Shown here: one piece after another, positions 42,193-50,678 of the stretch
Layout of the letters: the number at the start of each line of letters is the position of its first letter
Numbering within the stretch: the stretch's first letter is position 1
NCBI RefSeq assembly: GCF_027925385.1
Contig: NZ_AP027142.1
Span: 2,524,001-2,588,000, forward strand
Source: Methylocystis iwaonis
GTDB taxonomy: Bacteria > Pseudomonadota > Alphaproteobacteria > Rhizobiales > Beijerinckiaceae
Reading direction: 5' to 3'
DNA: 64,000 bases
The notes under the pieces: generated by a model
The model's database searches: none
What the model was told of the DNA's origin: nothing
What the model saw: only the letters and a program-made list of their open reading frames with translations
Program-made: the position numbers and the translations under genes

Positions 42193-42408
42193 TTATTGCG
42201 GCGTGCGTGCGCGCCGCTCGGACAAGCGCGCCATGGCCGCCTGAGCGGTTTGGTAGGCCCTCGCCTCCGAGCCTTTATAGAGGCCTTTTTCAATCGGAAG
42301 CGCGTTTCCCGCCGCGTAGACTTCCCATTGCCACATGGCGTTATGCCCAGCGCCCCCTCTGGAGCGCACTCTCACGGTATAGGTCTGGTCCGGCTTTTCA
42401 TTCGTCAT
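42193..42408 (-). CDS. 71-residue hypothetical protein inside the inverted-repeat unit
   Basis: Frame from MTNEKPDQTYTVRVRSRGGA to ARLSERRARTPQ: a strand-rich N-terminal half (MWQWEVYAAGNAL) and an Ala/Arg-rich helix (YQTAQAAMARL). Soluble, no signal. The pattern WQWEVY...P...G....A..A...A resembles small conserved alphaproteobacterial proteins of unknown function. The gene lies exactly between two long inverted repeats. Its coding character is supported by composition only. Confidence 0.6.
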   Translation of the reverse strand: MTNEKPDQTYTVRVRSRGGAGHNAMWQWEVYAAGNALPIEKGLYKGSEARAYQTAQAAMARLSERRARTPQ

Positions 42409-42486
42409 GGCTGACTATCGCACGCCGAACCAGCCAATGATACCGTTTCCGTTTGAACAGCTCGGATTGCCATTCGAGTCCAGAGC

Positions 42487-42668
42487 CACAAGAGCGCTAG
42501 TTTTGCCCGGCGCCCGTCATTGCGAGCGAAGCGAAGCAATCCAGGGCGGCGATGCGGCCCTGGATTGCTTCGTCGGCTCCGCCTCCTCGCAATGACGGCG
42601 GTGATTCCCTGTGTATCCAACCGGCGCGAGCGTCGGTGATGGCGCCGAACGGATCAAGCGGATCTCGT
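42487..42668 (-). repeat. Right arm of the long inverted repeat
   Basis: Read on the minus strand it starts ACGAGATCCGCTTGATCCGT, the same as the left arm, and includes a family B element (42515-42597). Differences from the left arm are few and scattered. Confidence 0.85.
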
Positions 42669-42848
42669 ATGATACCGTTTCCGCTCGAGTAGCTCGCATG
42701 GGGCCTTGTCATTCCCGGCGGGCTGAAAGCCCGACCGGGAATCCAGAGCGACCAGAGCAATTCCTGATCGCTCGCGCCGCGAATAACAACGAACCAATCG
42801 AGCGGATTCCTGAAAGCGCGCGCGTTTCATTCGCAGCGCAGCGCGCCC
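42669..42848. repeat. Gene-free DNA with a degenerate family A repeat
   Basis: A worn family A copy lies at about 42708-42788 (GTCATTCCCGGCGGG, GGGAATCCAGAGC, then decayed). The phrase TGATACCGTTTCCG followed by T/C-rich DNA and AGCTCG occurs at about 42438 and again at 42670, so the flanks of these elements are duplicated too. No gene seen. Confidence 0.6.
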
Positions 42849-44381
42849 TTAGCTGCGAAGCGCCGTCGCCAGCCGCGCAATCCCTTCCTCGATCTCTTTT
42901 TCGGTGAGCGCGACGAAGCCCAGCATGAGCAGCCGGTCGCCTCCATCGTTACTATCGAAGCGCAGCGCCGAGCCCGTCGCCAGCGAGCAGACGCCGACGC
43001 CCGCCGCCAGCCCCTTGGCCTCGACTTCCGCCGCGCTGGGGAATCGGTCGGGCAGCTTCCACACGAGATGCATGCCGGCTTGCTCGCCGTAAATCTCACA
43101 CTCGCCGAAATGCTTGTGCAGGGACGCCAGCAAGGCGTCGCGGCGCTCGCGATACATCTGGCGAATGCGGCGCAGATGGCGTCCGAATTCGCCACTGGAC
43201 ATGAAGTCGGCCATCGCCGCCTGCTCGAGCCAGCTTTGGCCGTTGTTCATCAGCATTTTCATGCGGCGGAAGCTCTCGACCAGCCGGCGCGGCGCGACGA
43301 CGTAGCCGAGCCGCAGCCCCGGCCCCATACATTTCGAAAAAGTGCCGAGATAAATCACGCGCTCGTTGCGGTCCAATCCTTTCAGCGCCGTCAGCGGCGA
43401 TCCGACGAAGCGGAAGTCGCTGTCGTAATCATCTTCCATGATATAGGCGTTATATTGCGTCGCCCACGCCAGAAGCTCGATGCGGCGCTGCAGGCTGAGC
43501 GTCACGCCGACGGGATATTGATGCGAAGGCGTCACATAGGCGACGGCTCCCTCGACCTGCGGCAGCATCGTCACGTCCAGCCCATCGCGGTCGATCGGCA
43601 CGGGATGCAGCTTGGCCCCGAGGCTTTCCAGCACATAGGCCGCGCCTTGATAGCACGGCGATTCGACGACGGCCGGCGAGCCGGGCGTCACGAGAAGGCG
43701 CCCGACGAGGTTGAAGCCGTCCTGGCAGCCGCCGACGATGATGATCTGCTCAGGATCGCAGACAACGCCGCGCGCCGGCGCGAGATGTTTGGCGATCGCC
43801 TGACGTAATTCGAGAAGCCCGGCCGGATCGCTGTAGGTCGTGAGCTCCGAGCCCGCCGATTTCAACCGCGCCTTGATGTGGTGAGACCAGGCCTTGAGCG
43901 GGAAGCTGCGCGCATCGGGCTTACCCACCCAGAAATCGGCGACGAGACGGCGCCGGTCGGGGTCGGCGAGGCGGTGCGTGCGCATGTCGCGCAGAGGCTC
44001 CGTCAAGCCGCCGTCTTTCAGCGGCGCCGGCGCGGCCGGCGCTGTTTCCGGGGCGCTGGAGGAAAAGAAAGCGGTGTCCGGCAGATCGGGGGCGACGAAG
44101 GTGCCGACATAGGGCTTGGTGCGGATATAGCCTTCGGAGACCAGCCGCTCATAAGCCAGCACTGCCGTGTTGCGTGAAACGCCAAGCTGAGCGCTGAGCT
44201 CGCGCGTCGTCGGCAACGGGTCGTTGCCGCGCAATCTGCCGTTCAGAATCATGGCGCGAATCTGGTCGAAGATCTGCGTCTGCAGAGTCGCCTTGTCGGA
44301 CTCCTTCAGCATGATCGACAGTTGCACTTGGCCGCTCCGGATCACCGGAGTTAGACGACCGAGAGAGGCGATGCTCGTCAT
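42849..44381 (-). CDS. MocR/PdxR-type GntR regulator with aminotransferase-like domain
   Basis: 510 residues. The N-terminal winged helix (LQTQIFDQIRAMILNGRL, LPTTRELSAQLGVSRNTAVL, SEGYIRTKPYVGTFV) is a GntR DNA-binding domain; the remainder is a fold-type I aminotransferase domain with VGGCQDGFNLVGRLLV, YIMEDDYDSDFRF and the PLP lysine in IYLGTFSKCMGPGLRLGYV. MocR proteins sense PLP or amino compounds and usually control a nearby gene. The divergent neighbour at 44627 encodes a small secreted protein. ATG 44312 is an alternative start. Confidence 0.93.
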   Translation of the reverse strand: MTSIASLGRLTPVIRSGQVQLSIMLKESDKATLQTQIFDQIRAMILNGRLRGNDPLPTTRELSAQLGVSRNTAVLAYERLVSEGYIRTKPYVGTFVAPDLPDTAFFSSSAPETAPAAPAPLKDGGLTEPLRDMRTHRLADPDRRRLVADFWVGKPDARSFPLKAWSHHIKARLKSAGSELTTYSDPAGLLELRQAIAKHLAPARGVVCDPEQIIIVGGCQDGFNLVGRLLVTPGSPAVVESPCYQGAAYVLESLGAKLHPVPIDRDGLDVTMLPQVEGAVAYVTPSHQYPVGVTLSLQRRIELLAWATQYNAYIMEDDYDSDFRFVGSPLTALKGLDRNERVIYLGTFSKCMGPGLRLGYVVAPRRLVESFRRMKMLMNNGQSWLEQAAMADFMSSGEFGRHLRRIRQMYRERRDALLASLHKHFGECEIYGEQAGMHLVWKLPDRFPSAAEVEAKGLAAGVGVCSLATGSALRFDSNDGGDRLLMLGFVALTEKEIEEGIARLATALRS

Positions 44382-44626
44382 TTAGCCGTTCCCGCCCAGG
44401 GGTGGCGCCGCGCTGGCGACTTTATTCGAGGATTAAGGCGCTCTTTTGCAACCTCATAGCTCCACTTCCATGCGCATTCCTGGCGCCACGGCGCCCGCCA
44501 GCCTTGTCGGACAGCAGCAACTCGAAAAAGCTTTGCCTGGCGCCATTGGTCGCAGCGCATCTGGCGCTTTTCTCCGGAGAGTACTTTAGGAATTCTTGAA
44601 ATCCAGAGAAAAAAGGGAGGACCGAA

Positions 44627-44827
44627 ATGGCGCTCGCGAAGTCGAAAATTGCTCCGGCAATCTTTTGGATCGGTTTCCTCGCTTTGGGCTTTGTTTCCAG
44701 CTTCGCCGAGCCCGGCAAGCAACATAAGGCCCTTGCTTCAGGTAAGCAGCAGCCCGCCGTCGACGCCCTCCTCGCGGAGACCGACAACCGGCCGGCGCCA
44801 AAACCCAGCCTCGCGAGACAAAATTAG
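44627..44827 (+). CDS. 66-residue small exported protein
   Basis: Starts MALAKSKIAPAIFWIGFLAL with GGGAGG 6 nt upstream. The N-terminus is a signal-like or anchor helix ending near SSFA, followed by a short hydrophilic tail rich in Lys, Gln and Pro. No known family. It is divergent from the MocR regulator, whose target it may be. Confidence 0.6.
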   Translation: MALAKSKIAPAIFWIGFLALGFVSSFAEPGKQHKALASGKQQPAVDALLAETDNRPAPKPSLARQN

Positions 44828-44850
44828 TCGCGGCCGCAAGGAAGCGGGTC

Positions 44851-44940
44851 ATGAGCCATGCCGCCGCTTTTCTTCTGTTACTGACGCTGGAGCTCGCGAG
44901 CATTCTGACGCTCTGGCTCGTCGCGACTCTCGCTGGTTGA
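44851..44940 (+). CDS. Possible 29-residue membrane peptide
   Basis: Frame MSHAAAFLLLLTLELASILT to LWLVATLAG: almost entirely one hydrophobic helix. It begins 23 nt after the preceding small gene and has a weak AAGGAAG site. Could be part of a set of tiny membrane proteins; translation is unproven. Confidence 0.35.
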   Translation: MSHAAAFLLLLTLELASILTLWLVATLAG

Positions 44941-45073
44941 CCGCGCGCCCGCCTTGCCAACGGCCGGGCGCCTTGCCATATTTTTCCAAGGGGGCCGCGG
45001 GAAACGGCCGCCTCTTAGAAAGCGGCCCGGGCGCGATGGAGCGACGGGCCGTTTTGACGAGGAGCAGGCGGAT

Positions 45074-45160
45074 ATGCCGGACGGGCTTGTGAAGGTGATT
45101 ATCATCGGCTGCGTCGGCTTTTTCTTCGGCGCCGCGATTGTCGGCTGGGTTTACGGCTGA
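45074..45160 (+). CDS. Possible 28-residue membrane peptide
   Basis: MPDGLVKVIIIGCVGFFFGA ending VGWVYG, one hydrophobic helix with GxxxG-like spacing, preceded by AGGAGCAGG about 4-10 nt from the ATG. The third short frame in a row on this strand after 44627. Confidence 0.4.
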   Translation: MPDGLVKVIIIGCVGFFFGAAIVGWVYG

Positions 45161-45592
45161 ACGCGCGCTTTCCGCCCGCCCTGACAGAAGGCTAAAACTA
45201 AGTCGCCTCGGGCCGATTTGGCGGGCCGGGCTCCAGCGCGCTTTTCGGATAGCCGCGCGCCCTTGCGCATGTGTCTTCTTTGCAACGCCAGGGCGCCTTC
45301 ACGGGGGGAACACTGTTCCTCGCCACGGTCCAGCTTGGCCCAGGATCGCTTTGGCGTTAGCAATTTTCTCGTTTGAGAGCAGCCATTCAGCGGTCTTTCA
45401 GGGCGGGATTTGAGGGGAACCGACGGCCTGTCCCTATGGGGCGCACCCGGACAGGCCGTCTTTCTCCCGTGCGGCGACGCAAAACAAAACCGTTGAAAAG
45501 CGCGACATTGCCGCCGCCAACGCCCCGCCTCCGTTGACAATTCGCGATCGTCTGCGTGACTCTGACGCTGGTCGGTTTGGCGGGGTCGATTG
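45161..45592. other. Gene-free stretch upstream of the AraC regulator
   Basis: No coding frame has support; the frames open here lack ribosome sites and have shadow-like composition. It contains the terminator hairpin at 45422-45465 with no annotated gene immediately before it, so an untranslated RNA or the 3' leader of the small-protein transcript may fill it. Confidence 0.4.
45422..45465 (+). terminator. Rho-independent terminator
   Basis: GACGGCCTGTCC (45422-45433) pairs perfectly with GGACAGGCCGTC (45449-45460), followed by TTTCT. It is oriented to end a plus-strand transcript coming from the small-protein region. Confidence 0.7.
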
Positions 45593-46588
45593 ATGGGGCA
45601 CAGCGACTTGCAGAAGCCCGCGCTGGGCGTCGCCACGATTCAAGCCAAAACCCCGGAAGCCGCCGCCAAACGCCTCAGCGTCTTGTTTGGACAAGACTTG
45701 TCCGTCTCGTTCCTCGAGAACAAGGACGCATTCCGGTTGCGCTGCACGGCCGTGCGGCTGGGCAAGGCGGTATTGGTTGCAACCGAAACATCCGATGTCT
45801 TCCTTCGGCGCCCTCCATCGAACGCCGCTCTCGTCTTTGTCCCGCTGAAGGGCTCGATCTCTTATAAAATGGGTGGCGGGAACTATAGTTTGGCCGCGGG
45901 GCGGAACGGCGCCATCTGGCCCCCGCTCGAAACCGTCGATATGCGGCTTCCCCAAGCCATGAGCCTGAGCCTTCATCTTCCGATGGCGGTTGCGGCGGCG
46001 CAGGCGGAAAGGCTTACCGGCCTTCCCTTCAGCGGAACGCCTTTCCACGGCATGGTGACGGCGTTCGATCTGTCCGATCCGCTCTACGCGACGCTCGCGC
46101 GCAACATGAAACTCATCATGTCCGAGATTCTCGCTTTGGAGGCGACCGGTCTCGGCCAGCTCGCGCGCGCCGGCTATGATGAAACCCTGCAGACTCTCGC
46201 GACGGCTGCGCTGTTTCCCGCTGTCGCGCGCAAGATCAATGCGGCTGGCAGAGATACGAGCCCGCCCCCCATCCGCAAGGCCCGGGATTACATCAAGGCC
46301 CATGCGGCAGAGCCTGTGGAGTTATCGCGGCTCGCCGCCTCGCTCGGGATGAGCATGCGGACCTTGCAGGACAATTTCAAGAAAAGCTACGGCTGCTCGC
46401 CGCGCGACTATCTGATGGAGTGTCGTCTCGAAAACGCGCGAGACCGCCTGACGCTCGCCGGCGACGCCGCGTCGGTGATCGAGATCGCCATGGACTGCGG
46501 CTTCCCCGACCATGGGCAGTTTTCGTCGAAATACCGGGCGCGTTACGGGGAGCTTCCCTCTCAAACGCTCAAACGGGCAAGGGGCTGA
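45593..46588 (+). CDS. AraC family transcriptional regulator
   Basis: 331 residues from MGHSDLQKPALGVATIQAKT (a TTG one codon earlier also fits). The N-terminal 180 residues resemble the AraC_binding_2 sensor domain (FLENKDAFRLRCTAVRLGKA). The C-terminal double helix-turn-helix is complete: ELSRLAASLGMSMRTLQDNF, KKSYGCSPRDYLMECRLENA and VIEIAMDCGFPDHGQFSSKY. Ligand and targets are unknown; no operon partner is apparent. Confidence 0.92.
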   Translation: MGHSDLQKPALGVATIQAKTPEAAAKRLSVLFGQDLSVSFLENKDAFRLRCTAVRLGKAVLVATETSDVFLRRPPSNAALVFVPLKGSISYKMGGGNYSLAAGRNGAIWPPLETVDMRLPQAMSLSLHLPMAVAAAQAERLTGLPFSGTPFHGMVTAFDLSDPLYATLARNMKLIMSEILALEATGLGQLARAGYDETLQTLATAALFPAVARKINAAGRDTSPPPIRKARDYIKAHAAEPVELSRLAASLGMSMRTLQDNFKKSYGCSPRDYLMECRLENARDRLTLAGDAASVIEIAMDCGFPDHGQFSSKYRARYGELPSQTLKRARG

Positions 46589-46644
46589 CGCAGGGACGCC
46601 GCCGCTCGCGGCCTAAAGAATCGACAAGGCTGAAAAACAGAAGA

Positions 46645-46668
46645 CCGCCAGCGCTCCCACGCTGGCGG
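46645..46668 (-). terminator. Terminator of the 23-residue minus-strand gene
   Basis: CCGCCAGCG and CGCTGGCGG are perfect 9-bp arms around six bases. On the minus strand the stem is followed by TCTTCTGTTTTT, a proper T-tract, so it ends leftward transcription from the gene at 46716-46787. Confidence 0.7.
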
Positions 46669-46715
46669 CCTGGAAACCGGACCGCTCGCGGCCGGTCATC
46701 CGCTTACCGACGCGA

Positions 46716-46787
46716 TTAGAGGCGCGTCAGAGTCACAGCGGAGATGACGATCATAGCCAACATGCAAGCGGGAATCAGCCAACCCAT
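46716..46787 (-). CDS. 23-residue hydrophobic small protein
   Basis: ATG at 46787 with a consensus GGGAGG 5 nt before it; the product MGWLIPACMLAMIVISAVTL ending TRL is a single membrane-spanning helix. A hairpin with a T-tract follows 47 nt after the stop. The combination of ideal ribosome site and own terminator argues for a real monocistronic gene. Function unknown. Confidence 0.55.
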   Translation of the reverse strand: MGWLIPACMLAMIVISAVTLTRL

Positions 46788-47066
46788 TTGAACCTCCCTC
46801 TGGGAAACGCCATTAAAGGCGTCGTTTTTGCTGCTTTATGCGTCGGGCAGTACACCGGAGGGCCTGCTCTTTGTCAAGCCCCAACACGCCTTCGCCAAGC
46901 TTTCGCCTGGTCGACCGCTGGCCTGCGCCTTTGCGCCAGCGCTGCGCCGCTTTCAGATCGAGCCGCCCTGAATTCATCAGAACAAACGGCCTCGACGCGC
47001 GTTGCACGCCATTACCCGCCCCTAGCAGGCGCGGCGTTCCGCCCGCGCCGCCGGATGGAGACCGCA

Positions 47067-48485
47067 ATGCGTGCCAGGCTTCTACTCTCCGTCGCCATTA
47101 CGGCGCTGTCTCTCGGGATGCCCCAGAGCTATGCGCAAAACCCCGCTCGCGACCAGCCGGGCGGCGAGCCGCAAAAGCCTGCGCAGGCGGAGCCTGCGGC
47201 GCGCCCGCAAAAGCCGGACGAACAGGGCGCGCGGGAGCGTCGTGGCGAGATGCAGAGCCGGGAGCGCGGCGAGGCGAAAGGCGAGCGGGAGGCAGCCTCC
47301 CCCGGCGTAAATGAGTCGGCGGAGAAAGCCGCGCGCCAGGAGGAGCGCCATCCCGAACAGCGCGGCGCCGCCGTGAAGCACGGCGAGAAAAAGGGCGAAA
47401 AGCACGGCGCCGCCAACGAGAATCTCGACCGGACGCCGAGCGCGCAAGCCGAACGGCGGCGTGAGCATGGCGCAAAGCAAACGCCAGGCGGCCAGCCCGG
47501 CGCCGAAACGCGCGGCTCGAAGGCCGAAACGCAGGGCGCCAAAGAGGCCGAGAAACAGGACAAGACCGGCCGCGCCGGCTCCGCGGCCACAGAGGATGAG
47601 CGACGCGGAGAAAGAGCGGCCGGCGCCGAGGAGCGGAGCAGAAGCGCGACCGAACAACGGACCCCCGGCGCCGAACAGCGCGCTCCCGGCGCGGCCGAAC
47701 GCGCGCCCGGGCAGGAAAGGACCGGCGAGGAGACGAAGCGCGGCGCGGAAGCGACCCAGGGCGGCCGCGTGCAGGGACGCGAAACCTACGGTTACGCCGG
47801 ACGGGAGGCCCAGCGCGGCGGCGTCCAGCTCGATGCGCGCCAGGAAAGCCGCGTGCGCGACATCATCGAGCAGCGCGGCGGACGCCGAATCTCCCGTACT
47901 GATTTCGACGTTCGGATCGGCGCCATTGCGCCGCCCAGTGTCGCCTTCGCCCCGCTTCCTCCGGAAGTCGTCTCCATCGTTCCGCAGTACCGCGGCTTTG
48001 ATTACGTGATGGTGGAGGATCAGATCGCGATCATCGATCCGAACGATCGCCGGGTCGTCAGCATGCTCGACGTCGGCGGCGGGCCGATGCCCGGCGGCTC
48101 AGCCTATGAAGAACGGGGGGGCCGTTATGGCGGCGGCGCTTATGAACGGCGCGACGGCGGCCGCCAGGCGCAACGCGGCGGCTATGGCCGGCGGGAGCGT
48201 GGCGGCGAAGCCTATGGCTACGCCCCGCGCGTGCGACTGGACGCCCGCCAGGAACGCACGCTTTACCGCGGCGTGATGAGACAAGCGCGCGAGAATTTGC
48301 GGCAGGTCTGCGTCCATGTCGGCGACCGCGTGCCGGATTACGTCGATCTCGCCCCCGTGCCCCGCAACGTCGCTCTCGATGCGCCGGATGTCGAACGCTA
48401 CGACTACTTCGTTCTCAACGATCAGGTCGTGCTCGTCGATCCCGACAGCCACGTCGTCGTGGACATCATCGAGGAGCCGAGGTGA
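47067..48485 (+). CDS. Exported DUF1236 protein with long charged low-complexity region
   Basis: 472 residues from MRARLLLSVAITALSLGMPQ (signal peptide ending SYAQ; GGAG 6 nt upstream). Residues of about 25-245 are low complexity, rich in Glu, Arg, Gly, Ala, Lys and Gln with imperfect EQRAPGA/AERAPGQ-type repeats. Two DUF1236-like modules follow: one with LDARQESRVRDIIEQ and VRIGAIAPPSVAFAPLPPEV, then VMVEDQIAIIDP; a second with LDARQERTLYRGVM, VDLAPVPRNVALDAPDV and VLNDQVVLVDP. A periplasmic location is expected. Function of the family is unknown. Confidence 0.85.
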   Translation: MRARLLLSVAITALSLGMPQSYAQNPARDQPGGEPQKPAQAEPAARPQKPDEQGARERRGEMQSRERGEAKGEREAASPGVNESAEKAARQEERHPEQRGAAVKHGEKKGEKHGAANENLDRTPSAQAERRREHGAKQTPGGQPGAETRGSKAETQGAKEAEKQDKTGRAGSAATEDERRGERAAGAEERSRSATEQRTPGAEQRAPGAAERAPGQERTGEETKRGAEATQGGRVQGRETYGYAGREAQRGGVQLDARQESRVRDIIEQRGGRRISRTDFDVRIGAIAPPSVAFAPLPPEVVSIVPQYRGFDYVMVEDQIAIIDPNDRRVVSMLDVGGGPMPGGSAYEERGGRYGGGAYERRDGGRQAQRGGYGRRERGGEAYGYAPRVRLDARQERTLYRGVMRQARENLRQVCVHVGDRVPDYVDLAPVPRNVALDAPDVERYDYFVLNDQVVLVDPDSHVVVDIIEEPR

Positions 48486-48795
48486 TCGGAGCGGCGCCGG
48501 GCCTTCCCGCCCGGCGCCGGCTCTTTCGACCTTCCGCGATGGGGAGGACAAGAGAGGAGAGAGCGCTTTTTAGTCTCGACGCTCGTGTCGTCCCCTGCGA
48601 CGCAGAACCAAATTGGCGGGACCGCCGAACGCTCCGTAAAACGCATGTCATTCCCGGCTCGAGCCGAAGCATCAGCTAAGCTATACTAGCAAAAGCCCCG
48701 CAATTTACAGGCACTTTTTAGTGTCTTCCGCGCTGGAGCTTGTGTAAGCTCTTGCGACTTACACCCGACATTCGCGTAGTGAGTAGGGGAAGACG
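48486..48795. other. Intergenic region upstream of the MEDS kinase
   Basis: A family A fragment (TGTCATTCCCGGCTCGAGCC, about 48647) and an AT-rich segment (TAAGCTATACTAGC) that could hold a promoter. TGTAAGCTCTTGCGACTTACA (about 48744-48764) is an imperfect palindrome before the kinase gene. No CDS seen. Confidence 0.4.
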
Positions 48796-50523
48796 GTGGA
48801 CGATTATACGCGCGATTACCCTCGCGATTTGCGATATGAACCGCCACGGAAATCCGGCCTCGAGACCGTCGGCGATCTGCCGTGGGGCACGCATTTCTGC
48901 CTTTTGTACAACGACGCCGAGCAGCTCCTCGAGATCCTGATCCCCTATTTCGCTGAGGGGCTTGCCGCCAACGAGTTTTGCATGTGGGTGACGTCCGAGC
49001 TGGTCGACGTCGAGCAAGCTAAAGCAGCGCTGAGAGCGGCCGTTCCCGACCTCGACGCCTTCATCCTGTCCGGCCAGCTCGAAATCACGAGCTACGCCGA
49101 CTGGTATATCCAGAACGGCCGGTTCGACGGCGACCGCGTGCTGCGCGCATGGGTAGATAAGCTGACGTCCGCAGAGCAGCGCGGCTTCGAGGGCCTGCGC
49201 CTGTCCGGCGATACGTTCTGGCTCGAGAAAGTGGCGTGGCAGGGTTTCATCCACTACGAGTCGATGGTCGATCGCGAGATCGGCTCGAAGCGCATGCTCG
49301 CTTTGTGCGCCTATCCGTTGCCGTCATGCAATCCGAGCGAAATTTTCGACATCATCGCCAATCACGATTTTGCGGTGATCAACGAGAACGGTCGCTGGCT
49401 ATCGTTCAAAAGCGCCAATCGCGGGCGCATGGGGCGCGCCTTGCGCGAAAGCCAAAGGCGGCAACATGCGATCCTGGAAACTGTCCAGGACGCCATCATC
49501 GCTTTCGACGCCGCCGGTTCGATCTACTCGATCAACCCCGCCGGCGCGGCCATGTTCGGCTATGGCGAGGACGAGCTGCTGGGCGAGGACATCAGCACGA
49601 TCCTTCCCGAAAAATGGGCGACGGATTTCGACCTGCACAAAATCCGGGGCAGCAAGGAGACGCGAGGCCGACGCAAAAATGGCGAGCTGTTCCCGGCCGA
49701 AATCGCTTTGGCCGCGACGCGCCATGACAACGCGCCCCTTTTCGTCGGCAGCGTGCGTGACTTGTCCGAGAAACATCGGGCCGAGACCCGACTTAAGCAA
49801 ATTCAGATCGATCGTCTGGCGGCGATGGGCGGCATTGCGGCGGGGCTCGCCCACGAACTCAACCAGCCCCTCTCGGCGATGAAAACCTATCTCAAGGTAG
49901 CCGAACGCCTGATCGAGATTCCGCCCGAGAAGCGTCAGCTCAAAATAGAGGAAGCGCTGGCGCGCGCCTCGGCGCAAGTGGAACGCGCGGGACGCATCAT
50001 CAGCAGCCTGCGCGGGCTCGCCTCGCATGGCGAACCCAATAAGCTCATTCTGAGCCTCCATGAGCTTATAGAGCGCACATGCGAGTGCTTCGCGACGTCG
50101 TTCAAGGACCGCAACGCCGAGATCAGTCTCGACCTCGGGGCCAGCAAGGATACGGTTCTCGTCGACGGCGTTCAGATCCAGCAGGTTCTCACCAATCTGA
50201 TCAAAAACGCCAAGGAAGCGATGAGCGACTCGCGGGCCCGGCGCCTCGTCATCTCGACCTCCCTGACGGGGGACGACAGAATCCGCGTCGACATCGCAGA
50301 TAATGGCCCCGGCATCCCCGACCATATCAAGAGCCAGTTGTTCGAACCCTCGCCGTCGACGAAGGAAGGCGGCATGGGCGTCGGGCTGCCGATGTCGCGC
50401 GTGATCATCGAAGCGCATGACGGAAAGATATGGGCGCAGCCCAATCGCGACGCAGGCGCCGTGTTCAGCTTCACATTGCCGCTGATGGACGCCATCGGTC
50501 GCTTCGAGGAAGCCGCGGAGTGA
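48796..50523 (+). CDS. MEDS/PAS-domain sensor histidine kinase
   Basis: 575 residues from a GTG start. The N-terminal MEDS domain (about 20-200: VGDLPWGTHFCLLYNDAEQL, GLAANEFCMWVTSELVDVEQ), first noted in the DcmR regulator of methylotrophs and in methanogens, is followed by a PAS domain (about 225-340: ETVQDAIIAFDAAGSIYSIN) and a FixL-like kinase core with the phospho-acceptor His in GLAHELNQPLSAMKTYL, N-box LTNLIKNAKEAM, IADNGPGIPDH and MGVGLPMSR. It is soluble. No response regulator lies next to it, so its partner is elsewhere. The MEDS domain is suggestive of sensing one-carbon or hydrocarbon-related compounds. Confidence 0.92.
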   Translation: MDDYTRDYPRDLRYEPPRKSGLETVGDLPWGTHFCLLYNDAEQLLEILIPYFAEGLAANEFCMWVTSELVDVEQAKAALRAAVPDLDAFILSGQLEITSYADWYIQNGRFDGDRVLRAWVDKLTSAEQRGFEGLRLSGDTFWLEKVAWQGFIHYESMVDREIGSKRMLALCAYPLPSCNPSEIFDIIANHDFAVINENGRWLSFKSANRGRMGRALRESQRRQHAILETVQDAIIAFDAAGSIYSINPAGAAMFGYGEDELLGEDISTILPEKWATDFDLHKIRGSKETRGRRKNGELFPAEIALAATRHDNAPLFVGSVRDLSEKHRAETRLKQIQIDRLAAMGGIAAGLAHELNQPLSAMKTYLKVAERLIEIPPEKRQLKIEEALARASAQVERAGRIISSLRGLASHGEPNKLILSLHELIERTCECFATSFKDRNAEISLDLGASKDTVLVDGVQIQQVLTNLIKNAKEAMSDSRARRLVISTSLTGDDRIRVDIADNGPGIPDHIKSQLFEPSPSTKEGGMGVGLPMSRVIIEAHDGKIWAQPNRDAGAVFSFTLPLMDAIGRFEEAAE

Positions 50524-50561
50524 CAACGCCATCTCCGCGCGGACAGCTCGCTTTGGGCTGT

Positions 50562-50665
50562 GTCATTCCCGGCAGGCCGAAGGCCTGACCGGGAATCCAG
50601 AGCCACAATAGCGCTGATGCTGCTCTGGATTCCCGATCGCTCGCTTCGCGACCGTCGGGAATGAC
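50562..50665. repeat. Family A palindromic repeat
   Basis: GTCATTCCCGGCAGGCCGAA, GGGAATCCAGAGCC, CTCTGGATTCCCGATC and CGTCGGGAATGAC between the convergent kinase and chloride channel genes. Confidence 0.85.
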
Positions 50666-50678
50666 GGCGAATACGCCC

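Noticed and set aside
42409-42848. Possible coding frames in the repeat-rich DNA
   Set aside because: All open frames here translate repeat elements and lack ribosome sites.
45138-45413. A 91-codon plus-strand frame after the 28-residue peptide
   Set aside because: No ribosome site, mixed Arg/Ala/Cys composition and no recognisable features.
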